Below are positions 1 through 8,677 of a DNA stretch of 64,000 nt, piece by piece (the first letter of the stretch is position 1; each line of letters begins with the position of its first letter). The translations under genes and the position numbers were made by a program. This stretch comes from JBBQYD01 sp942493075 (GTDB taxonomy: Bacteria; Verrucomicrobiota; Verrucomicrobiia; Limisphaerales; UBA8199): contig OW818681.1 in the NCBI GenBank assembly GCA_942493075.1, positions 1,922,001 through 1,986,000 of the forward strand. Direction: 5' to 3'. The notes beneath the pieces were generated by a model, which had not been told where the DNA came from, searched no databases, and saw only the letters and a program-made list of their open reading frames with translations.

Positions 1-708
1 CCCGGTAGTAGCGAGTTCCTGCTGCTCTCAGCAGATTACTCCCAGATTGAGTTGCGAATCATCGCCGCGTTGAGCAAAGAAAAGGGTCTTATAGAGGCCT
101 TTCAGACCGGGGCGGACGTCCATACTGCAACGGCCGCCCGCGTCTTTGGTGTCTTCCCGGACATGGTAACTCCGGAGATGAGGCGTAAAGCGAAAATGGT
201 GAACTACGGCATCGCCTATGGCATCTCGGCTTTTGGGCTGGCGCAACGTCTCGCTATTCCGCGCCGGGAAGCCAGCGAAATCATTCAGGAATATTTTCGG
301 CAGTTTCCTGGCATCCGTACGTTCATGGATACAACCATCGCATTTTGCCGGCAGCATGGTTACGTCGAGACTGTGACAGGCCGGCGACGCTACCTCCGGG
401 ACATCGTGTCCTCAAATGCAACCGTGCGCTCCTCAGCGGAACGTAACGCGATCAACGCGCCAATTCAGGGAACGGCTGCCGACATGATCAAAGTGGCCAT
501 GATCCGCATTTTCGGAGAACTGCAAAAGCGCCAGTTGCGCACGCGGATGCTTCTGCAAGTGCATGATGAACTCGTCTTCGATGTGCATCGTGAGGAGGAG
601 GCGGTGGTCCGTTCGCTGGTTGAGGACAAGATGAGGAATGCGATTTCGTTGGACGTGCCTATTGAAGTTGAAGTGGGTGTTGGTGAGACGTGGCTCAGTG
701 CGCATTAA
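1..708 (+). CDS. polA: DNA polymerase I, C-terminal polymerase domain (5' end outside window)
   Basis: The frame is open from base 1, so only the last 235 residues of the protein are present. They cover the palm and fingers of a family A DNA polymerase, which fills Okazaki and repair gaps. Motif A (DYSQIELRI, about residues 12-20, with the metal-binding Asp) is followed by motif B on the O helix (RRKAKMVNYGIAYG, with the dNTP-contacting Arg and Lys). Motif C (LLQVHDELVF, with the second catalytic Asp) lies near the C-terminus, and the protein ends about 50 residues later, as is usual. All three motifs are intact, so the polymerase should be active. The 3'-5' and 5'-3' exonuclease domains, if present, lie outside the window. 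The next 200 bases hold no gene. Confidence 0.96.
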   Translation, partial: PGSSEFLLLSADYSQIELRIIAALSKEKGLIEAFQTGADVHTATAARVFGVFPDMVTPEMRRKAKMVNYGIAYGISAFGLAQRLAIPRREASEIIQEYFRQFPGIRTFMDTTIAFCRQHGYVETVTGRRRYLRDIVSSNATVRSSAERNAINAPIQGTAADMIKVAMIRIFGELQKRQLRTRMLLQVHDELVFDVHREEEAVVRSLVEDKMRNAISLDVPIEVEVGVGETWLSAH

Positions 709-910
709 CCTGAGCGACTGCGATAAAGCACCTGCGAATTTGCAGTCCCGAGATCGTTATACCCACGGTGTCAGGTGATGTTCGCAGCCTGCCATGGCGT
801 CGTTTCAATGCAGACGAGTTTGTCTAATGGGGTACATAACTACTAGTTTTTAGGAGGGTCTCGCCCGAGCATGTCTTGGAAGCGTCGGTTCATCCGCCTT
901 ACTCGCAGTC

Positions 911-2068
911 ATGTCGGAACAAATAGACACTCGTAATAATCCGTCCAAAACGGAAGGACAGTGTGGCACGGTCACAGAAGGCCGTCCTCACTCACAGGGG
1001 GACCCTGAGGAGAGCACTCTCTCCTCGTTATCCGGGCGCGCCAGCGGCGAAATGCCACGGACGAGTTTCGACGCATTCCTCGAAGCAGCACCTGACGCCG
1101 TGGTTGTCGTGGGGCGCGAAGGCCGAATCGCGATTGTAAACACCCTCACGGAAAAGATGTTTGGTTACAGCCGCGGTGAAATGCTGGGGCAATCCATCGA
1201 GATGCTCGTTCCTGAACGCTTTCGCCACGTACACGTGCGCGATCGCCGTGGTTACGAACGGAACCCACGCACCCGCCCCATGGGCGCAGGGCAGGAGTTG
1301 TGGGGACGGCGCAAGGACGGCACCGAGTTTCCGGTCGAGATTAGTCTAAGCCCTTTGGAGACCGAGCAGGGCCGGTTAGTGACCAGCATTATTCGGGATA
1401 CAACTGAGCGTCGAGTGACTGAAGAGCGAATCAAGGCATCGCTGCGGGAGAAAGAGGTTTTGCTGAAGGAAATCCATCACCGGGTTAAGAATAATCTGCA
1501 GGTCACATCCAGCTTGCTCAAGCTGCAATCGATGTACATCCAAGACCCTGCGGCTCGCGAACTTTTCGCGGAGAGCCAGAATCGGATTCGGTCCATGGCG
1601 CTGGTGCACGAGAAGCTGTACCAATCCAGCGATCTGTCCCAGGTTAACTTTTCCGATTACATCGAAAGCCTGGCCGCCTTGTTGTTTAGATCGTATGGAG
1701 TTGATCCCGCACTAATAACCCTTCGGCTTGAAACCGAGAAAGCGTTTCTCAGCATCGAGACTGCCGTCCCGTGTGGGTTGATCGTCAACGAGCTGCTTTC
1801 CAATTGTCTTAAACACGCCTTTCCCGGGAAGAGATCGGGGGAGGTTCGTGTTCGAATCGCTTCCCAGGATCAGGGACAGCGCCTTCTTTTGTCGGTTGCT
1901 GATAACGGTGTGGGCTTGCCACCAGGGCTTGATGTCGAGCATGGGGGCACGCTGGGCTTGCAGTTGGTTCGAACTTTGAGCCGTCAAATAAGTGGGCAAT
2001 TCGAAATTTACACCGGGGAATGGACTGAATTTCGCGTTCAATTTGTTCCTCCCAAAAACTCTGAATAG
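911..2068 (+). CDS. PAS-domain sensor histidine kinase, HisKA_2 type
   Basis: A cytoplasmic sensor kinase of 385 residues with no membrane segment. After a low-complexity N-terminus of about 45 residues comes a PAS/PAC domain (about 50-170, ending DTTERR). The HisKA_2 dimerisation box follows (IHHRVKNNLQVTSSLLKLQ, phosphoacceptor His189), then an HATPase_c domain with the N box (NELLSNCLKHAF) and G1 box (DNGVG). This H-box type is common in LytS/HWE-like kinases that respond to small ligands, light or energy state. There is no clear Shine-Dalgarno before the ATG. The stop lies one base from the next gene, which encodes a receiver-PAS-kinase, and a third receiver-PAS gene overlaps that one, so the three genes form one signalling operon. 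The stimulus is unknown. Confidence 0.9.
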   Translation: MSEQIDTRNNPSKTEGQCGTVTEGRPHSQGDPEESTLSSLSGRASGEMPRTSFDAFLEAAPDAVVVVGREGRIAIVNTLTEKMFGYSRGEMLGQSIEMLVPERFRHVHVRDRRGYERNPRTRPMGAGQELWGRRKDGTEFPVEISLSPLETEQGRLVTSIIRDTTERRVTEERIKASLREKEVLLKEIHHRVKNNLQVTSSLLKLQSMYIQDPAARELFAESQNRIRSMALVHEKLYQSSDLSQVNFSDYIESLAALLFRSYGVDPALITLRLETEKAFLSIETAVPCGLIVNELLSNCLKHAFPGKRSGEVRVRIASQDQGQRLLLSVADNGVGLPPGLDVEHGGTLGLQLVRTLSRQISGQFEIYTGEWTEFRVQFVPPKNSE

Positions 2069-2069
2069 C

Positions 2070-3656
2070 GTGTCAAACGTACCAAAAATACTCATCGTTG
2101 AAGACGAAACCATCGTGGCCATGGACATCGAACGAGGTTTGCGGGGTTTAGGCTATGCGGTGATCGGCGCCATCGGCAACGGCGAACAGGCAGTTGAACT
2201 CGCCCAGGCGCAGCGCCCCGATTTGATCCTCATGGACATCCGGCTAAAAGGCGCGATGGACGGGATCGAAGCTGCCAGTCAAATCCGGTCGCGCCAGGGA
2301 ATTCCAGTGATCTTCCTTACGGCGCATGCCGATGAGGCGACTGTTGAGCGTGCCAAGGTTGCGGAGCCTTATGGCTACCTGCTCAAGCCTTTCGTGGATC
2401 AGGAACTGCATACAGCCATCGAGATTGCCCTGAACAAGAGGCGTGCCGAACTGGCGGTGCTCAGTGAGGCTGGGCGCGCCTTGCAGCAAAGCGAAGAGCG
2501 GTTTCGCCTGCTGGTTGAAAGCCTCAAAGATTACGCCGTGTTTCTTCTCGATATCGGTGGCCGCGTCGTCACATGGAATCCAGGAGCCGAACGCCTAAAG
2601 GGCTTCCGCGAGTCAGAGATCAGCGGGCGCCATTTCTCGGTTTTTTTTACTGCCGATGAGGTCCTCAGAAACTACCCCGATCACTTGCTAAACCTGGCTG
2701 CCCACGAAGGACAGGCACGTCACGAGGGGTGGCGAGTGCGGAAGGATGGAACCCGCTTCTGGGCTGAGGTGCTTGTAACGGCGCTGCGCGACAACCAGGG
2801 GCAGCTAGTCGGGTTCGCAGACATTTGCCGGGATGTGACTGAGCACAAGCGGGCCGAGGAGGAGATTCAAAAACTGAACGCAAGCCTGGAAAGCAAGGTG
2901 CGCGAGCGTACAGCAGAACTGGATGCCGCCAATCGCGAGTTGGAAGCCTTCACCTATTCAGTCGCCCATGACTTGCGGGGCCCTCTTCGTGGGCTCCGTG
3001 GAATGCTCGACATTCTACAGGGGGAAACCCGCGACCGCCTGCCCATTGAAGCGTTGGATTATCTGGGGCGCGGAACGAACTGCGCGGATCGCATGGGACG
3101 GCTTATCGATGATCTGCTGAATTTGTCGAAGGTAGGCCGCACCGGGTTGCGTTGGTCGGAGGTGAACCTGGATAAAGTTGTTGCCGAGGTCATTGGCGAG
3201 TTGGAGAGTGAAACACGTGATCGGCAGATTCGCTGGGAGATCGCCCCATTGCCCTCGGTCCAGGGTGATCCGGGCCTCTTAAAGCAGGTTTACGCAAACC
3301 TGATTGGCAATGCCGTGAAGTATTCGGCTCATGCCAATCCTGCTCACCTCAAGGTGGGCTCGCGCGACGACCATGGGCAGCAGGTTTTGCTGGTTAGTGA
3401 TAACGGGGTGGGGTTCGACATGAAATACGCCAGCAAGCTTTTTGAGCCGTTCACGAGGCTGCACGAAGCCCAGGGATTCGCTGGCAACGGTGTCGGATTA
3501 GCTATTGTTGATCGGATTGTGCGCAAGCATGGTGGAAAGGTGTGGGCCGAAAGCCGCCCCGGGGCAGGCGCTACTTTTTATTTCACCTTGACCCCGGCGG
3601 CGGTTGCCAAGCCTTCCAGTATCGAAAGCGCCAGCCCTAACGAAACGAATTTATGA
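2070..3656 (+). CDS. Hybrid signalling protein: receiver - PAS - histidine kinase
   Basis: 528 residues if translation starts at the GTG one base after the upstream stop. That start places the receiver motif ILIVEDE at residue 7, as expected; in-frame codons further upstream lie inside the previous gene. Domains are a CheY-like receiver (1-120, phosphoacceptor Asp56 in LMDIRL, conserved Lys in LLKPF), a PAS/PAC domain (about 145-265, ending DVTEHKRAEEE), a short coiled coil, a HisKA box (VAHDLRGPLRGL, His300) and HATPase_c (NLIGNAVKYS, SDNGVGF, GNGVGLAIV). An N-terminal receiver on a kinase suggests that it takes phosphate from another kinase, most simply the one encoded upstream, and then signals onward. 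It overlaps the next gene by four bases (ATGA), which implies coupled translation. Confidence 0.88.
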   Translation: MSNVPKILIVEDETIVAMDIERGLRGLGYAVIGAIGNGEQAVELAQAQRPDLILMDIRLKGAMDGIEAASQIRSRQGIPVIFLTAHADEATVERAKVAEPYGYLLKPFVDQELHTAIEIALNKRRAELAVLSEAGRALQQSEERFRLLVESLKDYAVFLLDIGGRVVTWNPGAERLKGFRESEISGRHFSVFFTADEVLRNYPDHLLNLAAHEGQARHEGWRVRKDGTRFWAEVLVTALRDNQGQLVGFADICRDVTEHKRAEEEIQKLNASLESKVRERTAELDAANRELEAFTYSVAHDLRGPLRGLRGMLDILQGETRDRLPIEALDYLGRGTNCADRMGRLIDDLLNLSKVGRTGLRWSEVNLDKVVAEVIGELESETRDRQIRWEIAPLPSVQGDPGLLKQVYANLIGNAVKYSAHANPAHLKVGSRDDHGQQVLLVSDNGVGFDMKYASKLFEPFTRLHEAQGFAGNGVGLAIVDRIVRKHGGKVWAESRPGAGATFYFTLTPAAVAKPSSIESASPNETNL

Positions 3657-4438
3657 GGGTTACTCGAGTCCTCGTGGTAGAGGACGAGGCGATTACAGGC
3701 ATGGATATACGCCAGAGCCTGATCAATAGGGGATATGTCGTGCCGGAGGTCGTGTGTTCTGGTGTGGATGCAGTGGCGGCAGCAGAATCTCTCCATCCGC
3801 AACTGGTGTTGATGGACATCCGGCTTCCCGGAGAGATTGATGGTGTTGAAGCGGCGCGCCGCATCCATTATCAGCTCAATATACCTATTGTTTTTCTGAC
3901 GGCGTTCGCAGACCTGGCTACATTGGAGCGAGCCAAAGCTGCCGAGCCTTGCGCTTATCTCCTTAAGCCTTTCGACGAAACGCTTCTGGCAACCACGATT
4001 GAAATTGCCATCAACAAGCATCGTGTTCATGAACTGCTGCTACAGGTCAGCCGTGAGGCTAGACACCGCCAGGAAGTGCAATTCGAGTGCATGGCCGCGT
4101 CAGCGGAATACGCGATCCAATTGCTGGACGCCGAAGGGCGTATCCTGACCTGGAACGTGGGCTCCGAGCGGATGCATGGCTGGATGCCGGGTGAGGTTCT
4201 TGGCCGTCATTACTCAATACTCTATCCCGAAGAGGAAACCCAGCGGCAACAGCCCGACCGCGATATGGCAATCGCCGTCCGCTCTGAACGGCTTGGACGC
4301 TACGGCAGCCAGTTGCGCAAAGGTGGTTCACAATTCCATGCCGAGATCACGATTCTAACAGTCCGCAACTCCGAAGGATCACCTGCAGGTTTTTTACGAA
4401 TGTCCCGTGAGTTGGTTCCTGGGCCGTTCCCTAACTGA
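3653..4438 (+). CDS. Response regulator with receiver and PAS domains, no output domain
   Basis: 261 residues: an N-terminal receiver (phosphoacceptor Asp55 in LMDIRLP, Lys in LLKPFDE) and a C-terminal PAS/PAC domain (about 140-255, from QFECMAASAEYAIQLLDAEG). There is no DNA-binding, GGDEF, kinase or methyltransferase domain, so it probably works through protein contacts, for example as a phosphate relay or a modulator of the two kinases encoded just upstream. Its receiver closely resembles that of the preceding gene (VLVVEDEAI against ILIVEDETI), which suggests local duplication. It starts at the ATGA overlap with the preceding gene and ends the three-gene operon. Confidence 0.85.
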   Translation: MRVTRVLVVEDEAITGMDIRQSLINRGYVVPEVVCSGVDAVAAAESLHPQLVLMDIRLPGEIDGVEAARRIHYQLNIPIVFLTAFADLATLERAKAAEPCAYLLKPFDETLLATTIEIAINKHRVHELLLQVSREARHRQEVQFECMAASAEYAIQLLDAEGRILTWNVGSERMHGWMPGEVLGRHYSILYPEEETQRQQPDRDMAIAVRSERLGRYGSQLRKGGSQFHAEITILTVRNSEGSPAGFLRMSRELVPGPFPN

Positions 4439-4758
4439 CTCGTACCAGCCTCAGGAAGGCGGTAGGTGCCCGTTTATCCTGTGACGGCAGTTCTGAACGC
4501 AAAGGCGAGAACGGTGTCTAATGGCTTTCTCCCACGGGACACAGTTTCTCCAGCCGATTTTTCACCATTGTTGCCGTAGATGGGTCATCCTTTATTCCTG
4601 CGGGCTAGCCGACTCCGTGGCATCGGAGGTAAATTAATTTTTTTCGCGATATTGGCTTGCGGTTGGTGTCGTGCTTCTTACATTCATGACAACACACATG
4701 AGAGCATTGGCTATACGTCAACCAAACCAAAGCCAGGTTCTCGCTTCTTCTTTTCCCT
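4439..4758. other. Intergenic region, 320 bases, no gene seen
   Basis: This separates the receiver-PAS gene from the EF-G-like gene. An open frame of about 60 codons near 4580-4762 has no recognisable composition or start signal and runs into the EF-G-like start, so it is not called. No convincing promoter pair, strong hairpin or RNA gene was recognised. The EF-G-like gene begins after a pyrimidine-rich stretch with no Shine-Dalgarno. Confidence 0.5.
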
Positions 4759-6852
4759 ATGAAAGAGTACCAACCTGCTGAAATTAGAAACTTCGCCATT
4801 GTCGGACACGCCTCTTCCGGGAAGACCATGCTCAGCGAAGCCATGCTGGCTTGCGCGGGTGTTATCAACCGCATGGGCAGCATCGCTGCAGGCAGCACAG
4901 TCTCCGATTATCATGATAGCGAACAGCACCGGAAGATCTCAGTATCGGCCACGCTGATGCACGCTGAATGGCTCGGAAAGAAATTCAATATCATCGATTG
5001 TCCAGGATACGCCGATTTCATTAGTGAAGGGTTGGGAGCGCTGCGCGTAGGCGACTTCGCTCTGATCACTATCCACGCGAATCACGGGGTAGGTGTGGGG
5101 ACTGATGCCGCTTGGAAATATGCCTCACAGTTCGGCATTCCCAAGATGATTGTAATCAATGCGTTCGATAAGGAAGAGACGGATTTTAACAAGGTGCTCG
5201 CCCAGATTCGTGAGCATTTTGGTGAGCGAATCATGCCCTTGAGTCTCCCCATTAATCCCGGACCAGGGTTCAATCAGGTATTGGATGTTTTGCGCAATGA
5301 GATTGTAACATACGCAACCGATAAGAGCGGGACGTTCAACGAAGCGCCCGCTACCGGTCAGTGGGCCGAGCAGGTTAAAGCTCTTCATAATCAACTCATT
5401 GAGTACATCGCGGAATCGGATGATTCCCTCATGGAAAAGTTCTTTTCACAAGGCGGGCTTTCCGAGGAAGAGATGCGGGCTGGCTTGCACAAGGCGGTCC
5501 AGGAACAGGTGTTCACTCCACTCTTCGTGGCATCGGCTGAGAACAATATCGGGATCGCTCGATTGATGGATATCATCTCCAAGTACGGCTCTTCACCTGT
5601 GGACCGTCAAAAGGTGGCCGCCCATGATGCCAACGGCAAGGATGTTGAGCTTTCGCTCACTGATCCAGAGCCGGTGCTCTATGTGTTCAAGACGATCAGC
5701 GAAGCGCAATTTGGCGAGCTTTCTTACTTCCGTGTTTACTCCGGGAGTGTGAAATTCGGCAGTGAGCTTTTTAACAGCACGCGTCGCAGCACGGAGAAGA
5801 TTGGCCAGATTTACCTGCTCAATGGCAAGAACCGCACCAGTGTGCCTCAACTCGGGCCGGGCGACATCGGGGCAGTGGTTAAACTGAAGGATACCCATAC
5901 CGGGAACACCCTGTGTTCCCCCAAACGAGTCGTGTCGCTGCCGAAGGTGGAGTATCCCCGGCCCAATATTCATGCCGCCCTTCGGAGCGGTGCCAAGGGT
6001 GAGGAAGATAAGATTGCCACTGGCTTGGCGGCTTTGCACCACGAGGACCCCACGTTCGTTCACGCGGTGGATGGGGAGTTGCACCAGACCGTTTTGTCAG
6101 CGCAGGGCGAGTTGCACTTGGAAGTAATCGCCGAATGGCTCCGCAAGCGCTACAACGTGCACGTCGAACTTGCCGAGCCGCGAGTGCGCTATCGGGAAAC
6201 CATCAAGAGCAAGGGTGATTCAAAGTATCGTCACAAAAAGCAGACCGGCGGTGCGGGACAGTTCGCCGAGGTCTGGATGCGCATCGAGCCGAAGCCACGC
6301 GACTCAGGCCTGGAGTTCACGCAGTCACTGGTTGGACAGAACGTTGATCGTGTCTTTGTCCCTTCAGTGGAGAGAGGTGTCATGCGCGCGTGCGAGGAGG
6401 GCATCCTGGCCGGGTATCGCGTGGTAGATGTGAAGGTCGAGTTTTACGACGGCAAGATGCATCCCGTAGACTCGAAAGACATCGCATTTCAAATCGCCGG
6501 CTATTTTGCTTTCAAAGAGTCTTTCGCGGCCGCCAAGCCTTGTTTGCTGGAACCCATCCACCTTGTTGGGATTCGTATCCCTGAAGATTGCATGGGCAAA
6601 GTGATGGGTGACCTGTCGAGCCGCCGCGGCAAGATCCAAGGCATGGATGTGGACGGCAGTTTTCAGGTAATTAAGGCCCATGTCCCCGCCAAGGAGCTGT
6701 ATCGCTACTCCAGCACCTTGAGATCTCTGACCGGTGGGCGTGGCGTGCACACTGAAGACTTCAGTCATTACGAGGAAATGCCGCGCGATCAGGAGCAAAA
6801 GGTGATCGAAGAGGGCAAGAAACACCGTCAGGCCAAAGAACCGGTCGAATAA
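4759..6852 (+). CDS. EF-G-like translational GTPase (EF-G-2 subfamily)
   Basis: 697 residues with the full EF-G domain order: G domain, domain II, and domains III-V. The P-loop is intact (GHASSGKT, residues 16-23). G3 is DCPGY (80-84), so the His that activates water in canonical EF-G is Tyr84. G4 reads NAFD (134-137), with Ala in place of the Lys of NKxD. D-x-P-G-Y is characteristic of the EF-G-2/EF-G-like subfamily (for example Thermus EF-G-2), which binds ribosomes but does not replace canonical EF-G. Domain IV (KYRHKKQTGGAGQFAEVWM) and domain V (ELYRYSSTLRSLTGGRG) are present. It stands alone between signalling genes, not in a str operon, so it is not the main fusA. Its role in translation is unknown. 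Confidence 0.88.
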   Translation: MKEYQPAEIRNFAIVGHASSGKTMLSEAMLACAGVINRMGSIAAGSTVSDYHDSEQHRKISVSATLMHAEWLGKKFNIIDCPGYADFISEGLGALRVGDFALITIHANHGVGVGTDAAWKYASQFGIPKMIVINAFDKEETDFNKVLAQIREHFGERIMPLSLPINPGPGFNQVLDVLRNEIVTYATDKSGTFNEAPATGQWAEQVKALHNQLIEYIAESDDSLMEKFFSQGGLSEEEMRAGLHKAVQEQVFTPLFVASAENNIGIARLMDIISKYGSSPVDRQKVAAHDANGKDVELSLTDPEPVLYVFKTISEAQFGELSYFRVYSGSVKFGSELFNSTRRSTEKIGQIYLLNGKNRTSVPQLGPGDIGAVVKLKDTHTGNTLCSPKRVVSLPKVEYPRPNIHAALRSGAKGEEDKIATGLAALHHEDPTFVHAVDGELHQTVLSAQGELHLEVIAEWLRKRYNVHVELAEPRVRYRETIKSKGDSKYRHKKQTGGAGQFAEVWMRIEPKPRDSGLEFTQSLVGQNVDRVFVPSVERGVMRACEEGILAGYRVVDVKVEFYDGKMHPVDSKDIAFQIAGYFAFKESFAAAKPCLLEPIHLVGIRIPEDCMGKVMGDLSSRRGKIQGMDVDGSFQVIKAHVPAKELYRYSSTLRSLTGGRGVHTEDFSHYEEMPRDQEQKVIEEGKKHRQAKEPVE

Positions 6853-6853
6853 C

Positions 6854-6896
6854 GGAGGCATTTCATTCCGGGTCTGGGCACGGCTCCCATGCCTCC
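6854..6896 (+). terminator. Inverted repeat after the EF-G-like gene, possible terminator
   Basis: GGAGGCAT and ATGCCTCC form a perfect 8-base inverted repeat beginning one base after the stop codon. The loop is 27 bases and can fold further through GGG/CCC. No T-run follows, so as an intrinsic terminator it is weak. Confidence 0.3.
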
Positions 6897-7032
6897 TGGA
6901 CCAGGAACCCTGATGCAGCCTTAAACCAGCGGATGACGGCACTGACCTAAACATTCATTGCTGGCGGCTATCGAGGTATTGAGGTGCACCTGCATTTGCT
7001 TTTGGTTTGTTAATCTGGTAACCAATCCGCGC

Positions 7033-8622
7033 ATGTCTGAACAACCGGGCAAGGAGACTTTTTTCGCGAAACCAGACCGCACCGCCGGCCTGGATCTTAT
7101 CACTCAGGCCAGTGCTGCCATGGCTGACCCCTTTGTGAGGGTCATTCTCGAAGCTGTGCAGGGCAACCTGATGATTCTTAATTCAAACCGCCAAATCCTG
7201 GCGGCGAGCGATGAGTTGCTAAAGGCCCTTAAATGTGAGCGTGGCGATTCAGTCCTTGGGCTGCGCCCAGGCGAAGCGCTCAATTGCGTTCATTTTACAG
7301 ATGGTCCGAATGGGTGTGGCACGGGCGAACACTGCCGCTGTTGTGGCGCGGTGCTGGCCATTCTCGCTTGTCACGAAGGAGCAGGAAAAGTCGTGGAGGA
7401 ATGCCGGCTCACTTACTTTAAAAACGAGGAACTGACGGCCATGGAATGCCGCGTCACGGCGTGCCCTATAAAAGTGAACGGCGAAGTACTTACGTCACTT
7501 GTCCTGACAGATATCACGTCCGAAAAGCGCCGCGAGGTCTTAGAACAGACCTTTTTGCACGACCTTCTGAACTCTCTGGGCGGCATCGAAGGCTGGAGCC
7601 GCCTCCTGCGAGAAATGAATCCGCAGGTGGCCGCGGAGAAGATCATGTCTTTGGCCGGCAACCTTAGGGAGGAAGTCATGGCTCACCGTGTGCTGACTGA
7701 CGCCGAGCAGGGTGCCCTTGAGGTTCAGGAAAAGCCCTGCCGCACAATTGATCTGTTGCAGACACTGGAAACCACTTTTGAGAGCCATCCCGTTCGTGCT
7801 GACAAAGAGCTGGCGATTACGTTTCCTTCACAAGAAGCAACGCTGTTGACGGACCGTGCATTGCTTTCCCGCGTGCTCGTCAACATGGTTAAGAATGCGT
7901 TCGAAGCCACTTCGAGCGGAGGCCGTGTCAGGGTATGGTTCGAAATGCAGGGTGAGCGGCCTGCGTTTGTGGTTGAGAATGATGGAGTCATACCTGAGTC
8001 GGTTCGACCCCACATTTTTGAGCGCGCTTTTAGCACAAAAGCACACAAAGGACGGGGGATCGGTACCTATAGCATGAAGCTGTTAGGAGAGCGGTTCCTC
8101 AAAGGAATTGTGGATTTCAGGTGTGCAACGGGCACGACTCGTTTTTCGATCAGTCTGGCATCCGCCAAGCTGGAGCCGGGGCAACCCCAGCCGTCCAGGC
8201 CCGCAGCAGCACCTGCTGAGCCGCCGTCTTCCGGGGTGGGCAGGCGCATCCTGTTTGCCGAAGACGACCATTCTCTGGCCCGCCTGGGCGGTTTGTTCTT
8301 GAAGCGGATCGGATGTGAAGTGACGACCTGCCGGACCGGAACCGAGGCGGCGGAAACTTTTGAAGCTTCACCTGCTGCTTTTGATTTGGTGGTGACTGAT
8401 GCCCAGATGCCAGGCCTGAGTGGTTTTGAGCTCGTGCGTAGAATTCACAAGGCACAGCCTCGCATGCCTGTGTTACTTTGCACCGGGAGCCATGTGTCCA
8501 ATCTGACGCTTGAGGAATATGGTTTTAGCGGCGTGCTGTTAAAGCCGTATTCAGCCGCCAGTTTTTCCGAGGCTCTGGATACCATACTGACCAAATCCGC
8601 TTCTGCTCATGGTTCCATTTGA
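7033..8622 (+). CDS. Hybrid histidine kinase with C-terminal receiver
   Basis: 529 residues from the ATG before SEQPGKETFF; the frame stays open 25 codons upstream, but that extension looks untranslated. A PAS-like sensor region (about 35-165) contains a cysteine cluster (CGTGEHCRCCGA) that could bind metal or sense redox state. It is followed by a degenerate H-box (FLHDLLNSLGGIEGW, His176), HATPase_c (NMVKNAFEATSSGG, GRGIGTYSMKLL) and, after a Pro/Ala linker, a receiver (ILFAEDD, Asp456 in VVTDAQMPG, Lys in LLKPYS). There is no membrane segment. The kinase core resembles that of soluble kinases that sense through PAS. A sigma54 activator lies 1.4 kb downstream on the other strand and could be a partner; that is inference only. 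Confidence 0.85.
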   Translation: MSEQPGKETFFAKPDRTAGLDLITQASAAMADPFVRVILEAVQGNLMILNSNRQILAASDELLKALKCERGDSVLGLRPGEALNCVHFTDGPNGCGTGEHCRCCGAVLAILACHEGAGKVVEECRLTYFKNEELTAMECRVTACPIKVNGEVLTSLVLTDITSEKRREVLEQTFLHDLLNSLGGIEGWSRLLREMNPQVAAEKIMSLAGNLREEVMAHRVLTDAEQGALEVQEKPCRTIDLLQTLETTFESHPVRADKELAITFPSQEATLLTDRALLSRVLVNMVKNAFEATSSGGRVRVWFEMQGERPAFVVENDGVIPESVRPHIFERAFSTKAHKGRGIGTYSMKLLGERFLKGIVDFRCATGTTRFSISLASAKLEPGQPQPSRPAAAPAEPPSSGVGRRILFAEDDHSLARLGGLFLKRIGCEVTTCRTGTEAAETFEASPAAFDLVVTDAQMPGLSGFELVRRIHKAQPRMPVLLCTGSHVSNLTLEEYGFSGVLLKPYSAASFSEALDTILTKSASAHGSI

Positions 8623-8677
8623 CTTTCGTGCAGCCGATGAGAACCCATGCCCGCCCATCAGCAAAGCTGGGAGGGGA

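Noticed and set aside
4580..4762. 60-codon frame upstream of the EF-G-like gene
   Set aside because: No start signal, no domain, and it runs into the next gene's start region.
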